Shown here piece after piece: positions 62,376 through 64,000 of a stretch of DNA of 64,000 nt (the stretch's first letter is position 1; each line of letters opens with the position of its first letter). Source of the DNA: CAVRQM01 sp963723455 (GTDB lineage: Bacteria > Pseudomonadota > Alphaproteobacteria > Acetobacterales > Acetobacteraceae); NCBI GenBank assembly GCA_963723455.1, contig CAVRQM010000001.1, forward strand, positions 496,001-560,000, given 5' to 3'. The notes below the pieces were generated by a model. The model made no database searches. It was not told the origin of the DNA and worked only from the letters and a program-made list of their open reading frames with translations. The position numbers were made by a program, and so were the translations under genes.

Positions 62376-64000
62376 ATGACGGACAGCATATTGGCGCGGC
62401 GGCCGGCCGGCGGCGGGGCCTTGGCATGTGTGCCCCGTGCCGCGGCTTTGTTCGCGGGCTGGATTCTGGTCGCCGCACCAGCCGCGGCGCAGCGCGTCGG
62501 GCCGGCGGACACCACGCCACCGTCGATCGAGTACGGCCCGCTCTACCCCGCGGTGGAGCTGTCCGGTATCTTTCCAGACAGCAAGACCTTCCCGGACCTG
62601 ATCCCGACCGAGGCGCCCGCCGCCGTGCTCGCGGAGTACCAGGCGCAAAAGGGACAGCCGGGCTTCAGCCTGTCGGCGTTCGTCGCGACATATTTCAGCG
62701 CCGCCCCGGTCCCGCCCGGCCCGACCGTCAGCACGGCGCCCCCCGGGACGCACTTGCTTGACTACGTGCACAGCCTGTGGCCGGTGCTCAGCCAGTCCTA
62801 TCCTACGGTGCCCGCGTACTCGACGTTGCAGCCGCTGCCGGAGCCATACGTCGTGCCGGGTGGACGCTTCCGCGAGGTGTATTATTGGGATTCCTACTTC
62901 ACCTCGCTGGGCCTGGATCAGGACGGCCAACACGCCCGCGTGGAGGACCTGCTGCGTGACTTCGCGTATGAGATCGATCGCTACGGCCTGGTGCCGAACG
63001 GCAGCCGCAGCTATTACCTGAGCCGATCGCAACCGCCGTTCTTTTCGTATCTCGTGGAACTGGTGGCCGGCACCGACGGTCCCGGCACTCTGCTGACATA
63101 CCTGCCGCAAATGCGCCGCGAGTACGATTACTGGATGCGGGGCGAGGCCAAGGCGACGCCCGGCACCGCCATGCGCAGCGTGGTGCGGCTCGCCGATGGC
63201 ACGCTGCTGAACCGCAACTGGGACGACCGCGACGTGCCGCGCGACAAATCCTATGCCGAGGACGTGGCCACCGCGGATCAAAGCAGCCGGCCGCATCCGG
63301 TCGTGTGGCGCAACCTGCGCGCCACCGCCGCCTCGGGCTGGGATTTCAGCTCGCGCTGGCTGGCCGACGGCAGGACGCTGGCGACGGTGCGCACGCTGGA
63401 CATCGTGCCGGTGGATCTCAACTGCCTGCTGGCCCACCTGGAGGCGACGCTGGGCCAAGCCTATCTGCTGGCCCATGACGGGGCGCAGGCAACGCGGTTC
63501 GCGCGGCGCGCCGGGCAGCGCGCGGCGGCGATCAGGCGGCTGATGTGGGACGGGCGGATCGGCGCGTTCACCGACTATGCCTGGAAGCAGGCGCGCACCA
63601 CCGGCACGCTGACCGCGGCGACGTTGTATCCGCTGTTCGCCGGTGTCGCCAGCCAGCACCAGGCCGACATCGTGGCCGGCACGGTGGCGGCGCATCTGCT
63701 GCAGCCGGGCGGCATCATCACCAGCCTGGTGGTCAGCGGCCAGCAATGGGACGCGCCGAACGGCTGGGCGCCGCTGCAATGGATCGGCGTTCAGGGCCTG
63801 CGCGCCTACGGACACGCGACGCTCGCCCAAAAGATCGCGACGCATTGGGTGCGCAAGAACATCGCCGGATACGAGCAGCAGGCCAAGCTGGTCGAGAAAT
63901 ACAATGCGACGACCAGTGGCGGCGACGAGGGCGGCGGTGGCGAGTATGCAACGCAGATCGGCTTCGGCTGGACCAACGGCGTGCTGTTGGCCCTGACCAG
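62376..64000 (+). CDS. treA: Periplasmic trehalase (GH37), 3' end beyond window
   Basis: An open frame from ATG 62376 to the window end (541 codons, no stop). Residues ~1-38 form a signal peptide (LFAGWILVAAPAAA, cleavage before QRVG), so it hydrolyses trehalose in the periplasm. Trehalase signature 1, PGGRFREVYYWDSY, is at about residue 161; signature 2, QWDAPNGWAPLQW, at about 456; the glycine-rich GGGGEY near 522. Catalytic Asp and Glu lie in RNWDDRDVPRDKSY-type and GGGGEY-type regions. GGGGGAA (62364-62370) is the ribosome-binding site. About 20 C-terminal residues are probably missing. Confidence 0.93.
   Translation, partial: MTDSILARRPAGGGALACVPRAAALFAGWILVAAPAAAQRVGPADTTPPSIEYGPLYPAVELSGIFPDSKTFPDLIPTEAPAAVLAEYQAQKGQPGFSLSAFVATYFSAAPVPPGPTVSTAPPGTHLLDYVHSLWPVLSQSYPTVPAYSTLQPLPEPYVVPGGRFREVYYWDSYFTSLGLDQDGQHARVEDLLRDFAYEIDRYGLVPNGSRSYYLSRSQPPFFSYLVELVAGTDGPGTLLTYLPQMRREYDYWMRGEAKATPGTAMRSVVRLADGTLLNRNWDDRDVPRDKSYAEDVATADQSSRPHPVVWRNLRATAASGWDFSSRWLADGRTLATVRTLDIVPVDLNCLLAHLEATLGQAYLLAHDGAQATRFARRAGQRAAAIRRLMWDGRIGAFTDYAWKQARTTGTLTAATLYPLFAGVASQHQADIVAGTVAAHLLQPGGIITSLVVSGQQWDAPNGWAPLQWIGVQGLRAYGHATLAQKIATHWVRKNIAGYEQQAKLVEKYNATTSGGDEGGGGEYATQIGFGWTNGVLLALT

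Overview
The window is very GC-rich, densely packed DNA from an alphaproteobacterium. The ffh-rpsP-rimM-trmD-rplS-leuC-leuD order, the mfd-sdhE/recG arrangement and the hisB-DUF2628-hisH-GNAT-hisA group point to Rhodospirillales, most likely Acetobacteraceae; that placement is inference from gene content. No rRNA, tRNA, insertion sequence or CRISPR array was recognised.

Layout. 1-1839: end of a type VI secretion (T6SS) cluster (3' end of tssC and two hcp paralogues). 1856-7666: mfd and sdhE, divergent from recG. 7863-13870: a Nudix gene, then the translation/leucine operon read leftward from ffh to leuD. 14043-16612: a Uma2-family gene and a lolC/E-lolD lipoprotein exporter. 16766-19638: a fructose-type ABC transporter (frcBCA) whose reading frames are broken by about thirty small indels. 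19611-21851: a two-domain glycosyltransferase. 21936-33224: a complete tetrahydromethanopterin (H4MPT) formaldehyde-oxidation island in two divergent arms (pcd-fhcB-fhcA-fhcD-fhcC leftward; mptG-mtdB-ATP-grasp-mch-RimK-like-CitG-like-fae rightward). 33308-40579: a GAF histidine kinase, an amidohydrolase, a xylulokinase, two FemAB/CelD-like acyltransferases around a YdcF-type protein, and a small membrane protein. 40669-48782: hslUV and the histidine genes hisB, hisH, hisA, hisF, hisE, interrupted by an opposite-strand HD-GYP gene. 48869-53707: an SDR, an exported oxalate decarboxylase, an aldo/keto reductase and glycerol kinase. 53719-57286: an uncharacterised module with a proline-rich, lipid-kinase-like protein, a small partner protein and a divergent putative regulator. 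57256-64000: an enoyl-CoA hydratase-like protein, a DUF1194 protein, an esterase, gluQ, an animal-type heme peroxidase, and the start of a periplasmic trehalase that runs off the window.

How the genes work together. Fae condenses formaldehyde with H4MPT, MtdB and Mch oxidise the adduct to formyl-H4MPT, and FhcABCD releases formate. MptG and the ATP-grasp and CitG-like genes probably make the pterin and C1-carrier cofactors. The organism can therefore at least detoxify, and possibly live on, C1 compounds. Sugar uptake (frc), xylulose and glycerol kinases and trehalase indicate heterotrophic growth as well.

Sequence quality. Besides frcBCA, single-base insertions break rplS, trmD (twice), hslU, the histidine kinase, one acyltransferase and two genes of the 53.7-57.3 kb module. 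rplS and trmD are normally essential, so at least these are more likely assembly errors than mutations. The best candidate for something undescribed is the module at 53719-57286.
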